From positions 4,073,501 to 4,137,500 of the forward strand of contig NZ_CP130630.1 of the NCBI RefSeq assembly GCF_030551255.1: 64,000 nucleotides of DNA, given 5' to 3'. The DNA is from Streptomyces sp. NL15-2K. Its GTDB lineage: Bacteria > Actinomycetota > Actinomycetes > Streptomycetales > Streptomycetaceae. Positions within the stretch are counted from its first letter, which is position 1; each line of letters opens with the position of its first letter. This document shows positions 7,311 to 15,772 of the stretch, piece by piece. A program made the position numbers and the translations under genes. Under the pieces are notes generated by a model that did no database searches, was not told the DNA's origin, and worked only from the letters and a program-made list of their open reading frames with translations.

Positions 7311-9554
7311 TCAGGAGCCCGCGAGCCGGAAGTCCAGGGCCGTGCAGCGACGTCCCGCCGACACCGTGCGCACCGCCTGGCCGATCGCCTTGCGTGAACC
7401 GACGAGCACGACCAGCTTCTTGGCGCGGGTGACCGCCGTATACAGCAGGTTGCGCTGAAGCATCATCCAGGCACTGGTGGTGACCGGGATCACCACCGCC
7501 GGATACTCACTTCCCTGGGAACGGTGGATCGTCACCGCGTACGCGTGGGCCAGTTCGTCCAGCTCGTCGAATTCGTACGGCACCTCCTCGTCCTCGTCCG
7601 TCAGCACCGTCAGGCGCTGGTCGACCGGGTCGAGCGAGGTGACCACGCCCACGGTGCCGTTGAAGACACCGTTCTCCCCTTTCTCGTAATTGTTGCGAAT
7701 CTGGGTGACCTTGTCGCCGACGCGGAAGACCCGGCCGCCGAACCGCTTCTCCGACAGGTCCGGGCGGCCCGGGGTGATGGCCTGCTGGAGCAGGCCGTTG
7801 AGATTGCCCGCGCCGGCCGGCCCCCGGTGCATGGGGGCGAGCACCTGCACGTCCCGGCGCGGGTCGAGACCGAACTTGGCCGGAATCCGCCGGGCCGCCA
7901 CATCCACCGTGAGCCGGCCGACCTCCTCCGTGTCGTCCTCGACGAAGAGGAAGAAGTCCTTCATGCCGTCGGTGACCGGGTGCTGCCCGGAGTTGATCCG
8001 GTGCGCGTTGGTCACGACTCCGGACTGCTGGGCCTGGCGGAACACGCGCGTGAGGCGCACGGCCGGGATGGGGCCGCCGTCGGCGAGCAGATCGCGCAGG
8101 ACCTCGCCGGCGCCGACGCTGGGCAGCTGGTCCACGTCACCGACGAAGAGGAGATGGGCGCCCGGGGGTACGGCCTTCACGAGCTTGTTGGCGAGCAGCA
8201 GGTCGAGCATGGAGGCCTCGTCGACCACCACCAGGTCGGCGTCCAGCGGGCGGTCCTTGTCGTAGGCCGCGTCGCCGCCGGGCCTCAGCTCCAGCAGGCG
8301 GTGGACGGTGGAGGCCTCGGCGCCGGTGAGCTCGGACAGGCGCTTGGCGGCGCGGCCGGTGGGGGCGGCGAGCACGACCTTGGCCTTCTTGGCGCGGGCC
8401 AGCTCCACGATCGAACGGACGGTGAAGGACTTGCCGCAGCCGGGACCGCCGGTGAGGACCGCGACCTTCTGGGTGAGCGCCAGTTTGACGGCGGCCTCCT
8501 GCTCGGGGGCGAGGTCGACGCCCGTGCGACCCTTCAGCCAGCCCAGCGCCTTGTCCCAGGCCACGTCCTTGAAGCCGGGCATCCGGTCCTGGTCGGTGCG
8601 CAGCAGGCGCATCAGCTGGGCGGAGAGGGAGAGTTCGGCGCGGTGGAAGGGGACGAGGTAGACGGCCGTGACGGGGTCACCGTCCGGTCCGGGGACCTTC
8701 TCCCGTACGACACCGGGGTCCTCTCCCTCCTCCGGGGGCGCCGCGAGCTCGGCGAGGCACTCGATGACCAGGCCCGTGTCGACCTGGAGCAGCTTCACCG
8801 CGTCCGCGATCAGCTGCTCCTCGGGGAGGTAGCAGTTGCCCTGGTCGGTGGCCTGCGACAGCGCGTACTGCAGGCCCGCCTTGACGCGCTCCGGGCTGTC
8901 GTGCGGGATGCCGACGGACTGGGCGATCTTGTCGGCGGTGAGGAAGCCGATGCCCCAGACGTCGGCGGCCAGCCGGTAGGGCTGGTTCTTGACGACCGAG
9001 ATGGAGGCGTCGCCGTACTTCTTGTAAATGCGGACCGCGATCGACGTGGACACCTCGACGGTCTGGAGGAAGAGCATGACCTCCTTGATCGCCTTCTGCT
9101 CCTCCCAGGCGTCGGCGATCTTCTTGGTGCGCTTGGGGCCGAGGCCGGGGACCTCGATCAGCCGCTTCGGCTCCTCCTCGATGACCTGCAGGGTGTCCAG
9201 GCCGAAGTGCTGGGTGATGCGGTCGGCGAAGACCGGGCCGATGCCCTTGACCAGGCCGGAGCCGAGGTAGCGGCGGATGCCCTGGACGGTGGCAGGGAGG
9301 ACGGTGGTGTAGTTCTCGACCGTGAACTGCTTGCCGTACTGCGGATGGGAGCCCCAACGGCCCTCCATCCGCAGGGACTCGCCGACCTGGGCGCCGAGCA
9401 GCGCGCCGACGACCGTGAGGAGGTCGCCGCCGCCTCGGCCGGTGTCCACGCGCGCCACCGTGTAGCCGTTCTCCTCGTTGGCGTACGTGATCCGCTCCAG
9501 GACGCCTTCGAGTACGGCCAGTCGACGCTCTTCGCTCCCCGTTGGTTGGGCCAT
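7311..9554 (-). CDS. recD2: RecD2/TraA-like SF1 DNA helicase
   Basis: The 747-residue protein has the RecD2 layout: an N-terminal OB-like region (ITYANEENGYTVARVD), helix-hairpin-helix motifs (VKGIGPVFADRITQHFG, VPGLGPKRTKKIADAW) and then the SF1B helicase core. The core shows Walker A (LTGGPGCGKSFTVRS), Walker B (LVVVDEASMLDLLLANKLV), motif III (GDVDQLPSVGAG), motif IV (RLTRVFRQAQQ) and motifs V/VI (YAVTIHRSQGSEYP, LLYTAVTRAKK). RecD2 enzymes unwind DNA 5' to 3' and act in repair outside the RecBCD complex. The gene ends 231 bp upstream of citA on the same strand and may be its own unit. It starts at ATG 9554. Confidence 0.92.
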   Translation of the reverse strand: MAQPTGSEERRLAVLEGVLERITYANEENGYTVARVDTGRGGGDLLTVVGALLGAQVGESLRMEGRWGSHPQYGKQFTVENYTTVLPATVQGIRRYLGSGLVKGIGPVFADRITQHFGLDTLQVIEEEPKRLIEVPGLGPKRTKKIADAWEEQKAIKEVMLFLQTVEVSTSIAVRIYKKYGDASISVVKNQPYRLAADVWGIGFLTADKIAQSVGIPHDSPERVKAGLQYALSQATDQGNCYLPEEQLIADAVKLLQVDTGLVIECLAELAAPPEEGEDPGVVREKVPGPDGDPVTAVYLVPFHRAELSLSAQLMRLLRTDQDRMPGFKDVAWDKALGWLKGRTGVDLAPEQEAAVKLALTQKVAVLTGGPGCGKSFTVRSIVELARAKKAKVVLAAPTGRAAKRLSELTGAEASTVHRLLELRPGGDAAYDKDRPLDADLVVVDEASMLDLLLANKLVKAVPPGAHLLFVGDVDQLPSVGAGEVLRDLLADGGPIPAVRLTRVFRQAQQSGVVTNAHRINSGQHPVTDGMKDFFLFVEDDTEEVGRLTVDVAARRIPAKFGLDPRRDVQVLAPMHRGPAGAGNLNGLLQQAITPGRPDLSEKRFGGRVFRVGDKVTQIRNNYEKGENGVFNGTVGVVTSLDPVDQRLTVLTDEDEEVPYEFDELDELAHAYAVTIHRSQGSEYPAVVIPVTTSAWMMLQRNLLYTAVTRAKKLVVLVGSRKAIGQAVRTVSAGRRCTALDFRLAGS

Positions 9555-9664
9555 GATCCGACGGTACCGCCCGGCACCGACAGCTCCGCCTCGGAGAACT
9601 CCTCGCCCTCGGGCGCCCGGCAGGTGACCGGACAGCGGCCCGCGGAAAACGACTGGTCAGTGAG

Positions 9665-9889
9665 ATGCAGAAAGCGGCTGACGAGGCGCACGGCTGGTTA
9701 CGGGAGCTGAAGACCACCTACGGTCGGCCCACGGCCCAACCGTGGTCGCCGGAGCAGACAGAGACGTACGAGAAGGCCTGGCAGGACTGGTGGAACCCGG
9801 CACCCGGCACCCGAACCGGCGCCTCGATTCGCTGCCGGGCAGCGGCGCCGTATCCGCCGCGCGGCCCCTCGAAAGGGCGAGGCTCGTGA
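9665..9889 (+). pseudogene. Hypothetical protein, N-terminal remnant
   Basis: The reading frame MQKAADEAHGWLRELKTTYG continues with an amphipathic, Trp-rich stretch (PWSPEQTETYEKAWQDWWN) and then turns into arginine- and proline-rich sequence without coding character. The good part resembles the C-terminal helices of small Streptomyces hypothetical proteins with a W-x-x-A-x-x-x-W pattern. No ribosome binding site is obvious. I read it as a scrap of a larger gene next to the start of the accessory region. Function is unknown. Confidence 0.35.
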
Positions 9890-9999
9890 ACGGCCAGCTC
9901 GACCTGCTCACAGTGGAGTTGGGAAGCCAAGGGCATCTGGGGTTAGCTCCGGATCTGGCCTGCGGCGGAGGGGTGTCGGCGCCTGGCGGGCGGTCGAAT

Positions 10000-10062
10000 G
10001 GTTCCCCGGTGTTCCCCGTGGTTCCCCGTGGTTCCCCGCAGGATCTGGCACGGATCTGGCAC
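10000..10062. repeat. Two adjacent short tandem repeats
   Basis: GGTTCCCCG-type units occur four times between 10000 and 10038 (spacing about 10 bp), immediately followed by two perfect copies of the 11-mer GGATCTGGCAC (10041-10051 and 10052-10062). They lie between the end of the AraC-type gene (minus strand) and the hypothetical remnant, close to the left edge of the accessory region. No function is assigned. Confidence 0.6.
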
Positions 10063-10144
10063 GGCCGAACTCTCGGCTGGGAGACGTGTGTGCCGCGAGG
10101 CCCGCCGTCCCGGGGGACCTCAAGCGATCGACGTGCCGGCCGGT

Positions 10145-11113
10145 TCAGGCGGAGGGGCGGGGACGGTTCTGGTCGCGCCAAGCCCGGGGCGAGACTCCGT
10201 ATGCCTGTCTGAACACTTTGCTGAAGTGGGTCGCGTCCACGAAGCCCCAACTCCGGCCTATCGCCGCGATGGTCCGCAGCCGGCCGTTCGGGCCGGCCAG
10301 CTCTCGTCTGCATTCCGCCAACCGGTGCGAGCGTATCCACTCGCCAAGACTGATACCCGAACGGGCCAGCACCGTGTAGAGATGACGGACCGAGATGCCG
10401 TGCACGGCGGCGATCCTCGCGGCCGACAGGTCGGCATCAGCCAGGTGCGCTCGGATGTACTGAGTGATCCGCAGGCTGAGCGTTGCCTCCATCGGCGCTC
10501 TGGCCAGGCTGGAGCTTCCGAGCTGGGACGCCACGACGGCACGAACGAGTTCGATGCTGGGCTCCACGATTGCGTCGGCGTGCAGGCCTCGGCGCAGTTC
10601 TTCGCTGACGGCCAGTTGGGAAAAGTACGTGGAGGCGAGGCCGGCGACGGGGTTGTCGGAGCCGAGGGGGACTGCGGCAATGTCTCGTAGCGATCGCTCA
10701 GGGAGCGCGAGTGCCGCGCGGGGGAAACGCAAGAAGTGGTGGGCGACGCCCTCGTTGAAGTGAAGGGTATAGGGGGCGATTGTTTCGTAGAGGGCGAAGT
10801 CTCCGGGTCTCAGTAGGGACTGGCGATCGTTCTGCGCCACCAGGCTGGTGCCCGTCAGCTGAAGGCCGAGGAAGACGGCTGGCTCCTCATCCTCCCTGGC
10901 CAGCCGCTCCGTCCGTTGCACGGTCAGTGCGGTCGCTCGCGCCGAACAAATCCTGATGGGCCCGAGGGCGCCGAGCCCGATACGCACCGAGAGGTCCTTG
11001 GGCGGGAGATGGTGATCTATATCGACCGGCACGACGGATTCCCATACCGCATGCCGGATGGTCTCCTCCCGGTCTCGCGGTGGTACGAGCGCGGTGTCCA
11101 GGACGGGGCTCAT
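10145..11113 (-). CDS. AraC-family transcriptional regulator
   Basis: The 322-residue protein has an N-terminal AraC-binding-like domain of the type seen in XylS/NitR-class activators (VFLGLQLTGTSLVAQNDRQS, then LLRPGDFALYETIAPYTLHF) and a C-terminal double helix-turn-helix. The first helix pair is DLSAARIAAVHGISVRHLY and the second is TIAAIGRSWGFVDATHFSKVF, followed by AYGVSPRAWR. The start ATG at 11113 gives the family's normal length; the frame stays open further upstream but that stretch has no domain. Members of this subgroup often control catabolic genes, including nitrile and amide pathways. The target here is not evident because the nearest plus-strand genes are 700 bp away. Confidence 0.88.
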   Translation of the reverse strand: MSPVLDTALVPPRDREETIRHAVWESVVPVDIDHHLPPKDLSVRIGLGALGPIRICSARATALTVQRTERLAREDEEPAVFLGLQLTGTSLVAQNDRQSLLRPGDFALYETIAPYTLHFNEGVAHHFLRFPRAALALPERSLRDIAAVPLGSDNPVAGLASTYFSQLAVSEELRRGLHADAIVEPSIELVRAVVASQLGSSSLARAPMEATLSLRITQYIRAHLADADLSAARIAAVHGISVRHLYTVLARSGISLGEWIRSHRLAECRRELAGPNGRLRTIAAIGRSWGFVDATHFSKVFRQAYGVSPRAWRDQNRPRPSA

Positions 11114-11568
11114 GGGGCCGACCTTCGTTCCGTATCGGCCATGGGGCCGGCGTGGTGATGCGTCGTTCCGTGCCCTCACAAGCCCCTCAACACCATCTGG
11201 CCGCGAATCAACACGATCTGGCCGCGAAGATGAGCATGTCAGGCCGCCGTCTCGCTGTGCAACGGCATCGAGGTCGCCCCTCAGGGCAGCCACCTGGCAC
11301 GACGTCAGCCACCCCGTGCCCTCGCCGGCCCCGGGCGGGCGCGTGGCCGGTTGCGGTGTGTAGCGCGCCGGGTTGTGCCGACGGCCCCCGACGGGCAGCC
11401 GATGTCGATGGAGCGCCGCTGACAAAGTTTCCCGCACGCATGACACATTCCGGGCCCGGCCATCGTCCTATGGTTTGGCCGAAAAGGAGTCGCCTGTTGT
11501 GCCGCCGACGCGGAGACCGGGCGGCAATGGGCCGCACTTGCAGCCGGAAGGTGGATCACCGCGAATGA
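11114..11568. other. Intergenic stretch upstream of the AraC-type gene
   Basis: This 455-bp stretch contains no ORF that I trust. At 11487-11500 a ribosome-binding-like AAAAGGAG precedes a GTG whose reading (PPTRRPGGNGPHLQPEGGSP) is arginine- and proline-rich and may be the frameshifted start of the fragment that follows. Confidence 0.3.
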
Positions 11569-11754
11569 ACTGGCGCCCCGCGCACGGCAGTTGTGTGCGT
11601 CGGCGACATCGAAGGAGCCGGCCTCACCCCGAAGGTGTTCAAGGGCCCACTGAATGCGGCCGTTGAGCCAGCGCTGGACAGCCTGCACGGCCGAGCTGCC
11701 GGCCCGGTCGCCGTAGACATCGGCCGCGCCGACTTCTTCCGCGATGAAGCATGA
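11569..11754 (+). pseudogene. C-terminal fragment of an unidentified protein
   Basis: The frame reads AVVCVGDIEGAGLTPKVFKG, then PLNAAVEPALDSLHGRAAG and PVAVDIGRADFFRDEA, ending at TGA 11752-11754. Composition and regular hydrophobic spacing look like real coding sequence, yet a stop codon immediately upstream (11566-11568) cuts it off and there is no start with a ribosome binding site. A possible N-terminal part lies in another frame from about 11500. I do not recognise the family. Confidence 0.3.
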
Positions 11755-11856
11755 GCTGGGCATGGCGGACGGCACCGCCAACCGCTTATGCGCAGAACCG
11801 ATTCATCGAGCGCGTATTCCTGATCGTTTCTCACACTCACAAAACAGGGGGACATA

Positions 11857-12330
11857 ATGTGGCGCACGGGGCGCAACAAGAGGATTGCGGCCGCAGCGGC
11901 GATGGGCGCACTGACGGTGCTTCTCGCCACCGGATGCTCCTTCAGCATTGGCGACGCGGAGAAGAAGAACGAGGCGACGGCCAGCGAGGCCGCAGCCGCC
12001 GTTGAGGAGGCCCCGAAGGAGGAGTCGCCGACGGCCCAGGAGAAGCCGGTCGGTGACGCCCCCGCGAAGCCCGAGAACACGGGCGTCAGCGAGGAAGGGG
12101 CCGTCCACAAGGCCCGAGTCGCGCTGACGATCTCCGACAAGATCGCCGCGGACACCGGCAAGCGTCCCAAGAGGGTCACCTGCCGTGAGCACCTCCCCGC
12201 CCGGGTCGGCGCCACGATCCGCTGCGACGTCACTACCAGCAGCGACATCCTCGTTGTCATTGTCACTGCCACCTCGGTCAACGGCAATCGGGTCAGTTAC
12301 AACCTCAAGGTCGACGACAACGTCGAGTAA
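11857..12330 (+). CDS. Secreted lipoprotein, DUF4333-like
   Basis: The 157-residue protein begins with a positively charged leader and a lipobox (VLLATGC), so the cysteine near residue 27 should be lipidated and anchor it to the outer face of the membrane. A low-complexity Ala/Glu/Pro linker of about 60 residues follows. The C-terminal domain (KRVTCREHLPARVGATIRCD, then VTATSVNGNRVSYNLKVD) has the paired cysteines and small beta fold seen in DUF4333-type actinobacterial lipoproteins. AGGGGG lies 7 nt before ATG 11857. The gene is monocistronic, with a terminator 30 bp downstream. The role is unknown. Confidence 0.85.
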   Translation: MWRTGRNKRIAAAAAMGALTVLLATGCSFSIGDAEKKNEATASEAAAAVEEAPKEESPTAQEKPVGDAPAKPENTGVSEEGAVHKARVALTISDKIAADTGKRPKRVTCREHLPARVGATIRCDVTTSSDILVVIVTATSVNGNRVSYNLKVDDNVE

Positions 12331-12360
12331 ACACCGAGCCCGCGCGACCCGTTCGGGAAA

Positions 12361-12393
12361 CGAACGGCCCGGGTCGGAGATCCGGGCCGTTCG
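12361..12393 (+). terminator. Terminator hairpin after the lipoprotein gene
   Basis: CGAACGGCCCGG (12361-12372) pairs perfectly with CCGGGCCGTTCG (12382-12393) around a 9-nt loop, 30 bp after the stop codon. No clear U-tract follows, as is common in Streptomyces. Confidence 0.8.
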
Positions 12394-12818
12394 TAACGGC
12401 CAGGCGGCATCGCGTGGCTGCCGACGGCACCCCCTGCATCGCGCACGCGACGGGGGTGACGCACACATGGCGTGCGGCCGCTCGTCCGGCGCCTGTGTGA
12501 CGCGGGCATCCTGCTGCGCGGGCTCCGCGCGGGCCGGGGCGCCGACTGCGAGGCGGTCGGCGCATCCCTGTGCATCGGTCGGGCGTGGTCGGTGTCGCGG
12601 CTTGATCAGACGTCCTTGCGGACCTGGGGAGTGCCGAGCGGCACCGGCCGGCGCCCCGGGCCTCGCACGCGGTCGGGCGGCGCCTGCGGAACCTCGGACG
12701 GCCGTGTGGGCGGCCCGTCCGAGGTGGTGCGGTGAGGTCACGCGAGGCGACTGCCGCGCCACCCGGAGCAGCGGGGACGGGGTGCGCAAAAGGGGTCCGG
12801 CCGGTCGTCGTGACGCGT
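12394..12818. other. Gene-free stretch, nothing recognised
   Basis: These 425 bp lie between the lipoprotein terminator and the end of the minus-strand MarR gene. Both strands have open frames because of high GC, but none has a ribosome binding site or a recognisable domain. Confidence 0.4.
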
Positions 12819-13277
12819 TCAGATCAGCCGCTGATCGGCGCGCGTCAGCAGCGAGCGGAGCTCGTCCGCGTCACCGGCGAGCGGCGCGAACAGCTCGGAC
12901 TCCTGCCGTTCCACAGTCCGCTGCAGCGAGCGGTACACCTTGCGGCCGCGAGGAGTGAGGAGCGCCAGGACGCGCCGCCGGTCGTTCTCGTCCACCCTGC
13001 GATGCACGAGGTTGGCGGCCACCATGCGGTCGACCACCTTCGTCAGCGTCGGTGCCGGCAGGAGGGCGTAGTCCGCCAGCTCTGTCATCGTGTGCCCGCG
13101 GTTGTCCGCGAGCAGGCAAAGGATCCGCCACTGTTCGAGACTGCTGCCCGCCGACTGGAGGGTGGCGGCGAGCCGACCGGAGACCTTGCGTTCGACCGCG
13201 GCCAGGAGTCGCGGGAGGTCTCCGCCCACCACGGTGCCCGCTGCGGGTGCATGCGGCGGCGTCTGCTGTGAAGCCAT
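12819..13277 (-). CDS. MarR-family regulator, divergent from the amidase operon
   Basis: The 152-residue protein is a winged-helix MarR regulator. The recognition helix region reads HTMTELADYALLPAPTLTKVVDRM, and the wing DENDRRRVLALLTPRGRKVY carries the D-x-R-x-x-x-V/L-x-L-T signature. It is transcribed away from the AmiC-like sensor gene, with about 130 bp between the two, so it is probably the local regulator of the amidase genes; in Pseudomonas that role belongs to AmiR, which is absent here. The start at ATG 13277 is chosen for family length; the frame is open to 13352. A paralogue with the same recognition-helix pattern lies at 17553-18029. Confidence 0.88.
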   Translation of the reverse strand: MASQQTPPHAPAAGTVVGGDLPRLLAAVERKVSGRLAATLQSAGSSLEQWRILCLLADNRGHTMTELADYALLPAPTLTKVVDRMVAANLVHRRVDENDRRRVLALLTPRGRKVYRSLQRTVERQESELFAPLAGDADELRSLLTRADQRLI

Positions 13278-13294
13278 CCACCCCACCTGTACTC

Positions 13295-13315
13295 TTTCAC
13301 AAAGGAAATTTTCAC
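13295..13315. promoter_or_regulatory. Candidate MarR operator between marR and amiC
   Basis: TTTCAC occurs at 13295-13300 and again at 13310-13315, with GGAAA between them and GAAA after, giving overlapping TTTC/GAAA half sites in the short divergent intergenic region. The equivalent region of the second module contains a perfect TTTCGAAA palindrome (18050-18057). The assignment rests on position and motif likeness only. Confidence 0.4.
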
Positions 13316-13406
13316 CGGCGAAACACTCGCATAGTAGCGTCTTGCGCAGCACGGGAGAGTCTCCCCGCCGTGAACAGCGGTGGGGGTCGGGAGCGAAAGG
13401 CCGCTC

Positions 13407-14543
13407 ATGGCCCTGATCGACTCAACGCCTGTACACGGTCTCGCGGAGGAGGCCCCGGACTGCCGGGAGAAGGTCCTCGACCGGCGGCGCGGACCGTCCG
13501 ACCCGCTTCGCATCGCCCTCGTCGTGCCGCTGCAGGGGCCGGCCGGCATTTTCGGCCCGTCGTCAGAGTTCTGTGCCGAGCTGGCCGCCGAGGAGGTCAA
13601 CTCCGCCGGCGGAGTGCTCGGCAGACCGATCGAGTTCGTCGTGGTCGACGGTGGGGCGCCGCCGCACTCGGTGGCCGGCGAAGTCGACCTGCTGGTCTCG
13701 GCGGGCGCGGTGGACGCCGTCATCGGATGGCACATCTCCAGCGTCCGGAAGGCATTGATCCCACGCATGGCCGACCGGGTGCCGTACGTCTACACCGCCT
13801 TGTACGAGGGGGGCGAGCGCGCGCCCTGCGTATTTCTGGCGGGCGAGACACCGGGGCGTCAACTGCGCCCGGCCCTCGCCTGGTTCGCGCGGGAGCTCGG
13901 CGTGCGCCGGTGGGCGGTGGTCGGGGACGACTATGTCTGGCCTCGGCGCACCGCGGCGGCCGCGCGCCGCTATCTGGCACAGATCGGCGGGGTCATCGGC
14001 GAGGAGGTCTTCGTCGCGCTCGGCACGGAGACGTACGGCGATGTGGTCCGGCGCCTGGGTGCGGCCGCCCCGCAGGGTGTGCTGATGCTGCTCGTGGGCG
14101 CTGACGCGGTCGCTTTCAACCGCGCGTTCGCCGATGCGGGACTGCACGAGACGTGCGTTCGCTTCTCTCCGCTGATGGACGAGACCATAGTGCTGGGCAG
14201 CGGCGCTGCCGCGACCGAGGGGCTGTTCGCGGCTGCCGGTTTCTTCGAGACCCTGATCACTGCCGACAGTCTCGACTTCAGTGCCCGCTATCACCGCCGT
14301 TTCGGGGCCCTGGCGCCGGTGCTCAACAGCATGGGCGAGTCCTGTTACGAGGGGGTCCGGCTGCTGGTCGAGCTGTTCAACAGGGCGGGAAGTACCGACT
14401 TGCGGCAGATCAGGGAGTCGTCGCACGGCCTTGCCTACGACAGTCCGCGCGGCCCGGTGCACCTGCGGGGTCAGCACCTGGAACAGCGAGTGTTCCTCGC
14501 GGCCGTCGACGGCCTCGAATTCGATGTGCTTCAGCGCTTCTGA
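13407..14543 (+). CDS. amiC: AmiC-like amide-sensing protein (periplasmic-binding fold, cytoplasmic)
   Basis: The 378-residue protein belongs to the Peripla_BP type that includes Pseudomonas AmiC, the amide sensor of the amidase operon. Matching landmarks are ALVVPLQGPAGIFGPSSEFC, VDAVIGWHISSVRKALIPRM, YVYTALYEGGERAPC, WAVVGDDYVWPRRTAAAARR, NSMGESCYEGVRLLVELF and DSPRGPVHLRGQHLEQRVF. There is no signal peptide, so like AmiC it should act in the cytosol. The start ATG 13407 is uncertain; the frame is open from 13380. It lies upstream of amiE in the same direction. The paralogue at 18144-19214 shares all landmarks. Confidence 0.8.
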   Translation: MALIDSTPVHGLAEEAPDCREKVLDRRRGPSDPLRIALVVPLQGPAGIFGPSSEFCAELAAEEVNSAGGVLGRPIEFVVVDGGAPPHSVAGEVDLLVSAGAVDAVIGWHISSVRKALIPRMADRVPYVYTALYEGGERAPCVFLAGETPGRQLRPALAWFARELGVRRWAVVGDDYVWPRRTAAAARRYLAQIGGVIGEEVFVALGTETYGDVVRRLGAAAPQGVLMLLVGADAVAFNRAFADAGLHETCVRFSPLMDETIVLGSGAAATEGLFAAAGFFETLITADSLDFSARYHRRFGALAPVLNSMGESCYEGVRLLVELFNRAGSTDLRQIRESSHGLAYDSPRGPVHLRGQHLEQRVFLAAVDGLEFDVLQRF

Positions 14544-14621
14544 CGGCACTCATCATTTTCTGCCCCGATCGGGGCGTGCGGATCCTTCCAGTCGTCGGCC
14601 GCCGGCGGCCGCGGGCTCACC

Positions 14622-14661
14622 TTGACATATACTTCCATCTGACATAGTTTCTGAAGGAAGT
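14622..14661 (+). promoter_or_regulatory. Promoter with inverted repeat upstream of amiE
   Basis: TTGACA (14622-14627), a 17-bp spacer and TAGTTT (14645-14650) form a strong -35/-10 pair. ACTTCC (14631-14636) and GGAAGT (14656-14661) form an inverted repeat spanning the -10, a sensible repressor site. A closely similar arrangement, TTGACA followed 3 nt later by ACTTCC, is found at 19400 in front of the truncated amiE copy. Confidence 0.65.
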
Positions 14662-14708
14662 AATTGATTGTGGGCGGCTCAGTCGCCGGATGCGAGAAAG
14701 GACGTCCC

Positions 14709-15746
14709 ATGCGTCACGGAGACATCAGCTCGAGCCCGGACACCGTTGGCGTCGCGGTGGTCAACTACAAGATTCCGCGCCTGCACACGACGGCCGAAGT
14801 CCTCGACAACGCCGGGAAGATCGCCGAGATGGTCGTCGGGATCAAGCAGGGGCTTCCCGGCATGGACCTCATCGTCTTCCCCGAGTACTCGACGATGGGG
14901 ATCATGTACGACAAGGACGAGATGTTCGCGACCGCGACGACCATCCCCGGCCCCGAGACCGACATCTTCGCCGAGGCCTGCCGGAAGGCCAAGACCTGGG
15001 GCGTGTTCTCGCTCACCGGTGAGCGCCACGAGAACCACCCGGACAAGCCGCCGTACAACACGCTCGTCCTCATCGACGACCAGGGCGAGATCGTGCAGAA
15101 GTACCGCAAGGTCCTGCCCTGGAACCCCATCGAGGGCTGGTATCCGGGCGGCCAGACCTATGTGACCGAGGGCCCCAAGGGCCTGAAGGTCTCGCTCATC
15201 GTGTGCGACGACGGCAACTACCCGGAGATCTGGCGGGACTGCGCCATGAAGGGCGCCGAGCTCATCGTGCGCTGCCAGGGCTACATGTACCCGGCGAAAG
15301 ACCAGCAGGTCCTCATGGCCAAGGCCATGGCATGGGCCAACAACTGCTATGTCGCGGTGGCGAACTGCGCCGGCTTCGACGGCGTCTACACCTACTTCGG
15401 GCACTCCGCGATCATCGGCTTCGACGGGCACACGCTCGGCGAGACCGGCGCGGAGGAGTACGGCATCCAATACGCGCAGCTGTCGGTCCCCGAGATCCGC
15501 GACGCCCGCAAGAACGACCAGGCGCAGAACCACCTCTTCAAGCTCTTGCACCGCGGCTACACGGGCGTGTGGAACTCCGGCGACGGCGACAAGGGCATCG
15601 CCGACTGCCCCTTCGACTTCTACAAGACCTGGGTGAACGACGCGAAGAAGGCGCAGGAGCAGGTGGAGGCCATCACCCGCGACACGATCGGAGTGGCCGA
15701 CTGCCCGGTCTACGACCTGCCCACCGAGAAGGCCATGGAGGCTTGA
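14709..15746 (+). CDS. amiE: Aliphatic amidase
   Basis: The 345-residue protein is a nitrilase-superfamily aliphatic amidase that hydrolyses short-chain amides (acetamide, propionamide, acrylamide) to the acid and ammonia. The triad falls at the same numbers as in Pseudomonas AmiE: Glu59 (IVFPEYS), Lys134 (YRKVLPW) and Cys166 ([17 protein letters not shown]). Length (346 in Pseudomonas) and flanking sequences ([23 protein letters not shown], [19 protein letters not shown]) agree almost throughout, so specificity is likely conserved. It has its own promoter after amiC and is followed 26 bp later by an AmiB-like ATPase. The start ATG 14709 is preceded by AAAGGA and gives the family N-terminus [10 protein letters not shown] truncated copy lies at 19466. 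Confidence 0.97.
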   Translation: MRHGDISSSPDTVGVAVVNYKIPRLHTTAEVLDNAGKIAEMVVGIKQGLPGMDLIVFPEYSTMGIMYDKDEMFATATTIPGPETDIFAEACRKAKTWGVFSLTGERHENHPDKPPYNTLVLIDDQGEIVQKYRKVLPWNPIEGWYPGGQTYVTEGPKGLKVSLIVCDDGNYPEIWRDCAMKGAELIVRCQGYMYPAKDQQVLMAKAMAWANNCYVAVANCAGFDGVYTYFGHSAIIGFDGHTLGETGAEEYGIQYAQLSVPEIRDARKNDQAQNHLFKLLHRGYTGVWNSGDGDKGIADCPFDFYKTWVNDAKKAQEQVEAITRDTIGVADCPVYDLPTEKAMEA

Positions 15747-15772
15747 GCACCGCGAGCTCCGAGGCAGGACTG

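Noticed and set aside
7524..9710. 728-codon plus-strand ORF opposite recD2
   Set aside because: No domain and Gly/Val/Arg-rich composition; the minus strand has all helicase motifs.
9961..10062. Possible CRISPR-like array
   Set aside because: Units are adjacent short tandem repeats without unique spacers.
10145..11446. 433-codon version of the AraC-type protein
   Set aside because: The first ~110 residues have no domain and an unlike composition; ATG 11113 gives the family length.
12472..12735. Small plus-strand ORF after the lipoprotein terminator
   Set aside because: No ribosome binding site, no recognised domain and Arg/Gly-rich composition.
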